DNA of 64,000 bases from an uncultured bacterium (GTDB taxonomy: Bacteria; Bacillota; Clostridia; Lachnospirales; Lachnospiraceae): positions 1 to 64,000 of the forward strand of contig CAJMQE010000002.1 in assembly GCA_905215405.1 (NCBI GenBank), written 5' to 3'. The notes beneath the pieces are model-generated. The model was given only the letters and a program-made list of their open reading frames with translations. It had not been told where the DNA came from and did no database searches. Shown in pieces: positions 1-7,031 of the stretch (positions within the stretch are counted from its first letter, which is position 1; each line of letters starts with the position of its first letter). Both the position numbers and the translations under genes were made by a program.

Positions 1-110
1 CTTCGCCAGCCGTGCGTCTCCTCCCATGAAATCCCCGCTCATGTCCTTCTTTTTTTCCCTTGCATTCCAGCACGCTGGCTTCGCCAGCCGTGCGTCTCCC
101 CCCAGTAAAC
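1..110 (-). repeat. Short-hairpin repeat units (E2) of composite element, copy A
   Basis: Read on the minus strand, the block GGGGAGACGCACGGCTGGCG, followed by a complementary arm and CTGGA, occurs at about 98-60, and a second copy starting at about 20 runs off the window edge (period about 78). Each unit folds into a short hairpin with GCTGGC/GCCAGC arms. The same GGGGAGACG...CTGGA frame with a different stem occurs three times at 22897-23045. No coding sequence was recognised here; the short reading frames across it look like nothing known. Confidence 0.6.
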
Positions 111-111
111 A

Positions 112-250
112 GGGACGGGGCTGTATGGATATGGATGGAAACCTTTGCAAGACCGCCGGTTCACGGGCTGCGTTATTTGCAGCCCGATGTACCGCTACGA
201 TCTTGCAGAGCGCAAGCGTGTTTCCATCTGTATCCATACAGCCCCGTCCC
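112..250 (-). repeat. Long hairpin (E1) of composite element, copy A
   Basis: A near-perfect outer stem of about 30 bp (GGGACGGGGCTGTATGGATA at 112 against its complement ending at 250) encloses an inner hairpin (CGGGCTGC/GCAGCCCG) and the block GCAGAGCGCAAGCGTGTTT at about 207-224. It starts 16 bp after the queF stop codon. A second copy at 22728-22860 keeps the inner blocks (ACCGCTACG, GCAGAGCGCAAGCGTG) while both outer and inner stems change with compensation. It could be a structured RNA, a non-autonomous mobile element or an elaborate terminator. Confidence 0.7.
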
Positions 251-265
251 GTCTCACCAAGAAGA

Positions 266-736
266 CTAGCTCCTGGCGGTCAGTTTCTGGAATGCAATCT
301 CTTCCCACCGTGTTCCGGCTTTTCCATAGTTACAATAAGGATGTATGGAAATCCCCCCACGTGGTGTAAATTCTCCTAGCACTTCGATATATTTCGGATC
401 CATCAACTTAATCAGATCCTTCATAATAATATTGACACAGTCTTCATGAAAATCTCCATGATTTCTAAAACTGAACAAATATAATTTTAATGATTTACTC
501 TCAACCATTCTGACTGATGGCACATAAGAGATTGTAATTGTCGCAAAGTCGGGCTGTCCTGTAATTGGACACAGACTCGTAAATTCCGGACAATTAAATT
601 TAACAAAATAATCATTTTCCTGATGCTTGTTGATAAACGTTTCAAGCACCTGTGGTGCATAATCTGATTCATATTTTGTGCCCTGGTTGCCAAGTAATGT
701 CAAACCTTCTGTTTCCTGCGCTGTTCTTCCGCTCAT
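266..736 (-). CDS. queF: NADPH-dependent 7-cyano-7-deazaguanine reductase QueF (short form)
   Basis: This enzyme reduces preQ0 to preQ1, the last soluble step before insertion into tRNA by Tgt. The 156-residue protein has the short, YkvM-like form. The nucleophilic Cys56 lies in FTSLCPITGQPDF, and the QueF signature ESKSLKLY is at residues 79-86. The conserved NHGDFHE stretch follows. The start has a clean site (AGGGAGGAAATAC-ATG). It is the last gene of the queD-queE-folE-queC-queF unit, 186 bp after queC, and is followed directly by the long hairpin at 112-250, which may end the transcript. The assignment is secure from the motifs and the operon. Confidence 0.96.
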   Translation of the reverse strand: MSGRTAQETEGLTLLGNQGTKYESDYAPQVLETFINKHQENDYFVKFNCPEFTSLCPITGQPDFATITISYVPSVRMVESKSLKLYLFSFRNHGDFHEDCVNIIMKDLIKLMDPKYIEVLGEFTPRGGISIHPYCNYGKAGTRWEEIAFQKLTARS

Positions 737-922
737 GTATTTCCTCCCTTTTCTTTTCTGCTCACTTTTTTATTTTCTGTATTTGAATATATTAAACTCT
801 TTATCATCATACCTTATTATTTACCGAACAAATGCTTTCGCTTTACTCACTCTCACTATCAGACTATATAGATTGTTCCCGATATTATCCTCGTCCCAAG
901 TTTTTGTTTAATTAATTTTAAA

Positions 923-1603
923 TTATAAAAGTGCTGGATCTTCCACTCCATTTGCTGCAAAAGCTTTTGCTCGATCGATACAGGTGCCACATTTTCCACA
1001 TGGCTTTTCTCCGCCTTCATAACAACTCCAGGTCAGTTCGTATGGCACTTTTAGTTCGAGCCCTTTTCTCACTACATCTGCCTTAGTCCATTTTACAAAT
1101 GGTGCTTCAATATGCAGCTGTCTGCCACTTCCTTCGTAAATTGCTGTGTTCATCGCATCGTTGAAAACACTGCTGCAATCCGGATATGCATTGCCTGCTG
1201 CGTCATCACTGTGCACCCCATAATAGATCACACCACATTCCTTTGAAAGTGCAATACTTGCCGCACTAGAAAGAAAGAGTCCATTTCTGAATGGAACATA
1301 GGTAGATACTGGCTTTCCATCTGTTTTTGCAAGCTGTGAAGCATAATCTTCTTCCGGAATTTCAACGTCTGAATGATCCAGAAGTGAACAATCACTATAT
1401 GCAAATATTTTTTCCAGATTCAGATACAGATGCTCTACATGATAGTATTCTGCAAGCTTTCTGGATGCTTCAATTTCCTTCTGATGCTTCTGTCCATATG
1501 CAATGGACAAAGCAATTACATTTTCACTGCCATACTGATCTACTGCCATGGCAAGACAGGTCGTGGAATCTACACCACCACTGAATAAAACCATTGCTTT
1601 CAT
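923..1603 (-). CDS. queC: 7-cyano-7-deazaguanine synthase QueC
   Basis: QueC converts 7-carboxy-7-deazaguanine to preQ0 using ATP and ammonia. The 226-residue protein opens with the PP-loop SGGVDS (residues 8-13) for ATP activation. Four Cys, at 194, 202, 205 and 208 (CYEGGEKPCGKCGTC), form the structural zinc site. Length is normal for the family. It sits 47 bp after folE, with a purine-rich ribosome site before the ATG. It belongs to the preQ1-controlled operon. Confidence 0.97.
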   Translation of the reverse strand: MKAMVLFSGGVDSTTCLAMAVDQYGSENVIALSIAYGQKHQKEIEASRKLAEYYHVEHLYLNLEKIFAYSDCSLLDHSDVEIPEEDYASQLAKTDGKPVSTYVPFRNGLFLSSAASIALSKECGVIYYGVHSDDAAGNAYPDCSSVFNDAMNTAIYEGSGRQLHIEAPFVKWTKADVVRKGLELKVPYELTWSCYEGGEKPCGKCGTCIDRAKAFAANGVEDPALL

Positions 1604-1650
1604 ATTTTTTTCCTTCTTTTCCTATTTGGTATTTATCTAATGCCGTTTTT

Positions 1651-2217
1651 TTAGAACCGCAGTCGATTCTGTAAAAGCGGATCTGTCTGAAATTGTCCAC
1701 GGAACGTAGTTGTCGTTGTTTTTGTTGCTGTCTTTTTGATTCCTCTGGCACTCATACAACTGTGACAACCGGTGATAATAACTGCAACGTCCTCAGAGCC
1801 TGTGACTTCTCCAATAATATCCGCAATATCGCTTCCGATCCGTTCCTGTAGTTGTAATCGTTTGGATACCATATCTGCAATTCGTGCGATCTTACTCAGA
1901 CCGATCACTCTTCCCTTAGGCAGATATCCGACCGTTACCTTCATATCGTACATTAATGCCAGATGATGTTCGCAATAACTGAAAATATCTATATCTTTTA
2001 CGACCACACAATCCTGTGATGCGCTATTTTGTTCAAATGTCTTACTGAACATCTGCGCAATTTCATGGTTGGTATAATTCATGCCATCGAATACTTCTTC
2101 ATACATTCTGGCTACCCTGTCCGGTGTTTCCTTCAGGCCTTCCCTGTCCGGATCATCTCCGAGCGCTTCCAGAATTCCTCTTATGTGCATCCGAATGGCA
2201 TCTGTATCGATTGCCAT
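1651..2217 (-). CDS. folE: GTP cyclohydrolase I FolE
   Basis: FolE converts GTP to 7,8-dihydroneopterin triphosphate, the entry point of both folate and queuosine synthesis; its position inside the que operon argues for the queuosine role here. Counting from the chosen start, the zinc ligands are in CEHH (Cys82 with the adjacent His) and GCHSCMSARG (Cys151). The open frame extends 24 codons upstream to 2289, but the ATG at 2217 is preceded by GAGGAG at good spacing and gives 188 residues, the usual family size. The 217 bp between queE and this start hold only degenerate TCTATCATCCTGCA-like repeats. Confidence 0.95.
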   Translation of the reverse strand: MAIDTDAIRMHIRGILEALGDDPDREGLKETPDRVARMYEEVFDGMNYTNHEIAQMFSKTFEQNSASQDCVVVKDIDIFSYCEHHLALMYDMKVTVGYLPKGRVIGLSKIARIADMVSKRLQLQERIGSDIADIIGEVTGSEDVAVIITGCHSCMSARGIKKTATKTTTTTFRGQFQTDPLLQNRLRF

Positions 2218-2434
2218 AATACTCCTCATTTCTACACAAATTTCATGTGCCTGTTTCCTGTTAAAAACTATATTTGTTGTTCCACTCACAACGTGAATTC
2301 TACAGTTCTATCATCCTGCAAATCTATAATTCTGCAGTTCTATCATCCTGCAGTTCAATTTTCTATCATCCTGCAATCTTTGCTTCCATATGAACAAGGC
2401 ATGAAGGATTGCTTTTCCTTTTTAGTTGCGTGCT

Positions 2435-3094
2435 TCAGACGCCTCTTTTTTCCGGATCCCAGATGATCTTATGAAGCTGGATCTGCATCGTCACCTTATT
2501 CATTTTATTTTCCATTAGAAAATTGACCATCTCCACCGGTTCAATCGAGCCAAATACCGGACTGATATAAACATTTGTCTTTTGAGTCAGTCCATACTGT
2601 TCTGTTACTTCTTTCATCCGAATCAGATCCTGTTTGCTTCCAACGACGAATTTCACTGTATCTTTTCCAGTCAGCAGCGCAAAATTATCTGTACACATAG
2701 ATTGTTCCATTCCACTGCAGGCAAGTTTGTAATCCATCGTAAATGAGACACGATAGTCTGCAAACGGTTTCAAATCAATGCTTCCATTTGTTTCAATTTC
2801 AATGCGAAGGCTCTCATCAGCTCCCAGCAATTCTAGGAGAGCACTGATTCCCTCTCTCTTTAAGGGTTCACCACCTGTCAGTGTGACATTTACCACGCCG
2901 GTTTCCTTGATATATTCATAAATCTCTTGCTCTGTCATCCATGTAAATGGTGCATCCTGCTCATTTGCCCATTTCGTATCACAGAAGGAACAATTCAGAT
3001 TACATCCTTGAAAACGGATAAATACAGCCAGCTGACCTGCACAGGTCCCCTCTCCGTTAATACTGACAAATTTCTCTACTACTTTATACTTCAT
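2435..3094 (-). CDS. queE: 7-carboxy-7-deazaguanine synthase QueE (radical SAM)
   Basis: QueE uses radical SAM chemistry to rearrange 6-carboxy-5,6,7,8-tetrahydropterin to 7-carboxy-7-deazaguanine. The [4Fe-4S] ligands are Cys31, Cys35 and Cys38 in CNLNCSFC, the usual CX3CX2C spacing. The SAM-contacting TGGEP motif lies near residues 74-78, and the N-terminal INGEG block is typical. Length 219 is normal. It is the second gene of the operon, 26 bp after queD. Confidence 0.96.
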   Translation of the reverse strand: MKYKVVEKFVSINGEGTCAGQLAVFIRFQGCNLNCSFCDTKWANEQDAPFTWMTEQEIYEYIKETGVVNVTLTGGEPLKREGISALLELLGADESLRIEIETNGSIDLKPFADYRVSFTMDYKLACSGMEQSMCTDNFALLTGKDTVKFVVGSKQDLIRMKEVTEQYGLTQKTNVYISPVFGSIEPVEMVNFLMENKMNKVTMQIQLHKIIWDPEKRGV

Positions 3095-3120
3095 ATGTCT
3101 TTTGCCTCTTTTATCAGAAT

Positions 3121-3546
3121 TTATTCATAATAGACAGCACAGTTATTTGGTGTTTCATAGACTTCCACCTGTGCCACTTTATAACCATAGGTCTTCATTT
3201 TATCGAAGAAAAATTTTGCAAAATTCTCTGCGGTCGGACGAAATGCTACTTCGACCAGTCTGAATTCTTCTTCCTTTAACGCAGCTATTGTCGTCGGTCT
3301 TAGAGAATCTTTTTCGTAGATCAATGAATGATCCAGCAGATCTGCTTCATGTTTCAGATCTCCCTTCAGATCTCCAAAATCAACGATCATACCAGAATGC
3401 TGAATATCCTGTTCACTAATTAGTTCTTCTGCTTTAACAGAAAGTACTACTCTCCATCTGTGTCCGTGTAAATTGCTGCATTTCCCCTTATACCCCTTTA
3501 GAAAATGTGCTGCATCAAATGATGCTTCTGTCTTTAGTCCATACAT
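3121..3546 (-). CDS. queD: 6-carboxy-5,6,7,8-tetrahydropterin synthase QueD
   Basis: QueD converts dihydroneopterin triphosphate to 6-carboxytetrahydropterin. The three zinc histidines are His14 (FDAAHFL) and His27/His29 (NLHGH), and the catalytic Cys23 precedes them in CSNLHGH. At 141 residues it is of typical size. It is the first gene of the operon. Its leader carries a preQ1-I aptamer and two intrinsic terminators, so its expression is expected to fall when preQ1 is plentiful. The start is preceded by AAAGGAGATTGAAAC. Confidence 0.96.
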   Translation of the reverse strand: MYGLKTEASFDAAHFLKGYKGKCSNLHGHRWRVVLSVKAEELISEQDIQHSGMIVDFGDLKGDLKHEADLLDHSLIYEKDSLRPTTIAALKEEEFRLVEVAFRPTAENFAKFFFDKMKTYGYKVAQVEVYETPNNCAVYYE

Positions 3547-3623
3547 GTTTCAATCTCCTTTATTCATTTTCAGACCATGTAATACCAGGAAACTGTGTAC
3601 GACTCTGCATGTGCAAAAGTCCG

Positions 3624-3658
3624 TAAAAAAAGGTCCATCCCTAGCGGAATGGACCTTT
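3624..3658 (-). terminator. Second intrinsic terminator in the que operon leader
   Basis: On the minus strand the arms GGTCCAT and ATGGACC enclose a short loop and are followed by seven or more T. This is a strong classical terminator about 80 nt before the queD start. The ascending arm is also complementary to TGGACC in the loop of the upstream aptamer, so an alternative pairing with the aptamer is possible. Confidence 0.75.
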
Positions 3659-3697
3659 TCTTGGTCATTTTCATGACTTCTCTATCTTTTCCAAATT

Positions 3698-3741
3698 AAA
3701 AAGGCCCAACAGCATTATTTCTAATGCAATGTTGAACCTTT
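3698..3741 (-). terminator. First terminator, directly after the preQ1 aptamer
   Basis: On the minus strand AAAGGTTCAACA pairs with TGTTGGGCCTTT (G-U pairs allowed), with GCATTA/TAATGC inside, followed by TTTTTAA. It begins about 19 nt after the end of the aptamer, the usual place for the expression platform of a transcription-terminating riboswitch. Confidence 0.65.
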
Positions 3742-3759
3742 ATAATTCGAAAATTATAG

Positions 3760-3802
3760 TCCTAGTTTTGTTTATAGACAGGATGGTCCAAATGAACTGT
3801 CT
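3760..3802 (-). promoter_or_regulatory. preQ1-I riboswitch aptamer
   Basis: On the minus strand, stem P1 is AGACAG/CTGTCT with a loop starting TTC. The A-rich tail ATAAACAAAACTAGG follows, matching the H-type pseudoknot tail of class I preQ1 aptamers (A-rich L3 ending in a CTA/CAAGG-like P2 strand). P2 can form between TTGG of the loop and CTAG of the tail. It lies between a consensus promoter and queD, and all five downstream genes make preQ1, so ligand and genes agree. Confidence 0.87.
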
Positions 3803-3847
3803 TGTAATAATATATACTCTGGCAAGTAGAAGTTTATCACTAGGGAA

Positions 3848-3877
3848 AGTATACCACTGATAAAAATCTCTTGTCAA
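3848..3877 (-). promoter_or_regulatory. Sigma-A-type promoter of the que operon
   Basis: TTGACA (3877-3872) and TATACT (3853-3848) on the minus strand are separated by 18 bp. The expected start lies about 40 nt before the preQ1 aptamer. This is one of the best promoter matches in the window. Confidence 0.8.
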
Positions 3878-3984
3878 CATATTGTAAGCACTTTCATAAA
3901 ATTTATCGCAATTAGTTTACATATTATGCATAATTGTTCTTATTGTTGTACAATTTAAAACAATGTTTAACCATTTATTTCCAA

Positions 3985-4710
3985 CTATAGTGTTACCCAC
4001 TGTTTTCTAACCAGAATTGCTGTGGTAACTGCCATTCCGATCATCAATACAACAGCTACTCCAATCCACATACCAATACCATATGTCGTTGTGACCATAT
4101 TAAGCCCTCTGCCAATGCCTCCAAGAATATTTCCTTTCTTATCCACTGCATTGGAGATTCTCTGAGGAAGAAAACATGCACACATCCAGATTGCCCAGAG
4201 TACCCAGAACGCCTTCTGTCCAAATCGCATCAGCATAATGCCAATGAACATCTGTATAATGATGGAAGCCACAATGGCGAACAAAATATAATGTGGTTTA
4301 AAGAGCGCCACAATATCGAGCTCATTTTCAATATTTGGATAGAAGAGTCTGTTCAGCAACATATCCAAATTGCCCAGAATAACTATGCCTATCACAGTTA
4401 CCACTGTCTGAATCAGTGTAGTTGAAATATATGCTATCGTAAACCGCTTTCTTGATATCTGCATGGACACTGCCATATTAAAATGCAGCTGGAATGATGA
4501 CATTCCCACAAATACAGTTGCAATCAGACCGAACATCATTGCCATAAATGAAGCCAGTGGAAATATTGTCTCATCCCCCACGAATTTCATTATTGCAGCC
4601 ATTATTCCAGTTCCAATCAGGAACGCGATCACTTCCAGTCCAACAGCCCAGCATATTTCATCCAGACGCAGTTTGGTCTGTCTCTTAATTAACTGTATGA
4701 TTTCTGACAT
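3985..4710 (-). CDS. ABC-2-like membrane protein (exporter permease component)
   Basis: A 241-residue integral membrane protein with about six hydrophobic segments, starting with one at about residues 23-42. No catalytic motif is seen. It follows 4727-5422 (another membrane protein), an ABC ATPase and a GntR regulator with almost no gaps, which is the layout of YtrA/YtrB-type operons that respond to cell-envelope stress. I infer it is one of two permease halves. Its substrate cannot be read from sequence. The start has GGAGGATGAAAA before ATG. Confidence 0.75.
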   Translation of the reverse strand: MSEIIQLIKRQTKLRLDEICWAVGLEVIAFLIGTGIMAAIMKFVGDETIFPLASFMAMMFGLIATVFVGMSSFQLHFNMAVSMQISRKRFTIAYISTTLIQTVVTVIGIVILGNLDMLLNRLFYPNIENELDIVALFKPHYILFAIVASIIIQMFIGIMLMRFGQKAFWVLWAIWMCACFLPQRISNAVDKKGNILGGIGRGLNMVTTTYGIGMWIGVAVVLMIGMAVTTAILVRKQWVTL

Positions 4711-4726
4711 TTTTTCATCCTCCTTT

Positions 4727-5422
4727 CTACATCCTTACCTCATAAGTTCTTAACACTTTTCTCAGACCACCTGCACTCAGCACGTATAATACAAATGCAA
4801 CAGCAATCAGTGGCAGAACAACATATTGATCAATAACAAACATAATACTAAAATCACCAGCATTTCCAAACCCCAGCAGTCCGAAGGTAAATCCACCACC
4901 TGCACCACAGATGGTACAGATGATTGCAAATATTACGCTTCCTTTTGTTCCAAATTTTAATGATATCGTTGCTGCACACTGCCCAATTGCCACTATCAGA
5001 AATAGTAACATAAAGCTGATCAATACAAGATGAATATCAAACATACTTCTGATCTCCGGTGACAGATAGGCCGTGAGCAGAAATAGGATCTCTATCTCGA
5101 CCAGATAGGTCAGATTATAGATCTGTACACCCTTCCATACATCTTTTCTAAGACTACCTAAAGAAAGAACCAGCGATACTCCATACATACAGTAGGATAT
5201 CTGCATAATCAGACCGAACAATACGCCTGTGCCCAACAGATATAATGGAGCAAACTGTAAATAATCCAGCAATCCTGAATTAGAACTTGTAAATACATTC
5301 ATGATGAGCAGCACAGCTGCTGAACCAAGAACAAGCAACAGGGCCTCCTGTGCATTTCTGAACCAGTATCTGGTCGTACTGTCAAAAAATCTTGTGCGAT
5401 TTGCAGTTTTCAGATTTTCCAT
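4727..5422 (-). CDS. ABC exporter membrane protein
   Basis: A 231-residue protein with a short polar N-terminus and about six hydrophobic segments (first at about residues 28-45). It starts just after the ATPase stop codon with AAGGAG inside the end of that gene, so translation is probably coupled. With the next gene it likely forms the membrane part of a GntR-controlled exporter. No family signature beyond general ABC-2 permease character is visible. Confidence 0.75.
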   Translation of the reverse strand: MENLKTANRTRFFDSTTRYWFRNAQEALLLVLGSAAVLLIMNVFTSSNSGLLDYLQFAPLYLLGTGVLFGLIMQISYCMYGVSLVLSLGSLRKDVWKGVQIYNLTYLVEIEILFLLTAYLSPEIRSMFDIHLVLISFMLLFLIVAIGQCAATISLKFGTKGSVIFAIICTICGAGGGFTFGLLGFGNAGDFSIMFVIDQYVVLPLIAVAFVLYVLSAGGLRKVLRTYEVRM

Positions 5423-5425
5423 CTC

Positions 5426-6403
5426 CTACTCCTTTCCACAAAGTGCAACAAATACATTCTGCAGATTGACTGGTTCTACATTAACATCTACATCTTCTCT
5501 GATCTTCTGTCCAGGATGAAGCAGCACTGTAACGCCCTTGCTTCTTCCATTATTAACTTCATGGTGCACTTCAAGTCCAAGTGTTGCATGATCGACATCA
5601 TCTGCTTTGCCATCTACATAGCGGGCTCTTTCTACAAGTTCCATCGTGTTCTCTTTTAACAGGATTGTTCCTTCCTTGACCATAATGACCTCTTCAAAAA
5701 CATCTGCTGCCTCTTCGATGATATGCGTAGATACCACAAATGTTCTTCCTGTATTCATATGTTCTTCCAGAAGAATCTTATAAAAGTACTCTCTCATGAC
5801 TACATCCAGACCGGCAACCGGTTCATCTAAGAATGTAAATTCTGCTTTACTCGCCATTGCAACAATAATCGTAACCATGGACATCATACCTTTAGAAAGT
5901 TTACCGATCTTCTGCTTAACATTAAGTTCAAATTCTTTTACCAGATGGTCTGCCATTTCCTGATCCCAGTCTGGAAGATATGTTGCTGCTGTTTTTAAAT
6001 ATTCTTTCACCTTCAGGGCATTCATACCATTTCCCATAACAGCATTCAACTCTCTTGAGAAACAGATTTTATTCAGTGCCTTCTGATTTTCCCAGATGCT
6101 TTCTCCATTTAACAGAATTTTTCCGGATGTTGCAGGATTCTGCGCTGTCATAACTGACAGAAGTGTTGTCTTACCAGCACCATTTCTCCCGATCAGTCCG
6201 TAAATTTTTCCTTTTTCCAGTACCAGATTTGCATGATCCAGCGCTTTTTTATCTTTATAATATTTGCAGAGATCCACACATTCGATACAATCCCCACCTG
6301 TTGATCTATTCTCTGATCTGATATCTGTTCCCATCATTCTTACCATATCAGAATCTATATTCCAATCTCCATTTTTATCCTTCATCATTCCACCACTACT
6401 CAT
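5426..6403 (-). CDS. ABC transporter ATP-binding protein, YtrB-like
   Basis: A 325-residue ATPase. After an unusual polar N-terminal extension of about 38 residues, the Walker A is GRNGAGKT (near residue 73) and the Walker B is FTFLDEPVAGLD, with an H-loop in VVSTHI. The ABC signature is the degenerate LSKGM rather than LSGGQ, as seen in YtrB-type exporters. A C-terminal domain of about 90 residues follows. It is cotranscribed with a GntR regulator upstream and two membrane proteins downstream. Confidence 0.88.
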   Translation of the reverse strand: MSSGGMMKDKNGDWNIDSDMVRMMGTDIRSENRSTGGDCIECVDLCKYYKDKKALDHANLVLEKGKIYGLIGRNGAGKTTLLSVMTAQNPATSGKILLNGESIWENQKALNKICFSRELNAVMGNGMNALKVKEYLKTAATYLPDWDQEMADHLVKEFELNVKQKIGKLSKGMMSMVTIIVAMASKAEFTFLDEPVAGLDVVMREYFYKILLEEHMNTGRTFVVSTHIIEEAADVFEEVIMVKEGTILLKENTMELVERARYVDGKADDVDHATLGLEVHHEVNNGRSKGVTVLLHPGQKIREDVDVNVEPVNLQNVFVALCGKE

Positions 6404-6414
6404 ACTTTCATCTC

Positions 6415-6777
6415 CTATTCTGCCTGCGCAATCATTTTAACTAAATCCGCTTTGTCAATGCCAAGTCGCTGTGCTTCAGCGATCAGCCCCTTAATATAAT
6501 TGTCATAAAACTCTTCTTTTCTCTTTGTCATAATTCTCTCCTTCGCCCCAGTCGCAACAAACATTCCGATTCCTCTTTTCTTATAAAGAATTCCCTTATC
6601 CACAAGAATATTCAGACCTTTTCCCGCCGTAGCCGGATTAATCATATATAACTTAACCAGTTCGTTCATACTTGGTGCTTTTTCCTCTTCCAGCAGGATT
6701 CCGCGAAGAATATCATTTTCAATCATCTCACTGATCTGAATATAAATTGACTTATCCTGGGTTAGCTTCTGGTTCAT
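6415..6777 (-). CDS. GntR-family repressor, YtrA type
   Basis: A 120-residue regulator with an N-terminal winged helix (SIYIQISEMIENDILRG, then PSMNELVKLYMINPATAGKG) and a short helical C-terminal dimerisation tail, the compact form typical of the YtrA subfamily. It is the first gene of the operon and lies 50 bp from an inverted repeat at 6827-6854, so autoregulation is likely. The start has AGGAGG at good spacing. Confidence 0.9.
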   Translation of the reverse strand: MNQKLTQDKSIYIQISEMIENDILRGILLEEEKAPSMNELVKLYMINPATAGKGLNILVDKGILYKKRGIGMFVATGAKERIMTKRKEEFYDNYIKGLIAEAQRLGIDKADLVKMIAQAE

Positions 6778-6826
6778 CTTATATTCCTCCTTTCAGCTTT
6801 ATTCTATTGTATGCATTATTTCTTAA

Positions 6827-6854
6827 ATGGTTAACTACTTATGTAACTAACCAT
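6827..6854. promoter_or_regulatory. Inverted-repeat operator candidate for the GntR regulator
   Basis: ATGGTTA and TAACCAT are separated by 14 bp, with a second nested pair GTTA/TAAC. The site is 50 bp upstream of the gntR start. YtrA-type regulators bind inverted repeats in their own promoters, so this is the likely operator. Confidence 0.5.
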
Positions 6855-6879
6855 ATCACCTAACTTTTATTCTGTCAAT

Positions 6880-6916
6880 TATAAATTATAAATTATAAAT
6901 TATAAATTATAAATTT
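6880..6916. repeat. TTATAAA microsatellite
   Basis: Five consecutive copies of the 7-bp unit TTATAAA followed by a T run, between the gntR operon and hydA. This is simple AT-rich sequence that could change length by slippage. Confidence 0.8.
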
Positions 6917-6957
6917 TTTAGTTTAGGCAAACATCTCACAAAACTACAAACACACGC

Positions 6958-7003
6958 AAAACAGACCATATGGCGCATTAATGGTCCACATGGTCTGTTA
7001 TTT
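6958..7003 (-). terminator. Terminator of the hydCBA operon
   Basis: ACAGACCATATGG pairs with CCACATGGTCTGT. On the minus strand the hairpin is followed by TTTTG, about 30 bp after the hydA stop codon. Confidence 0.6.
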
Positions 7004-7031
7004 TCTCTCTGTCTTTATGAGTTTGTTTATT

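Noticed and set aside
26..379. Open frames across 26-379 on the plus strand
   Set aside because: They run through the composite hairpin repeat and the antisense of queF, show no family motif and have no convincing ribosome site.
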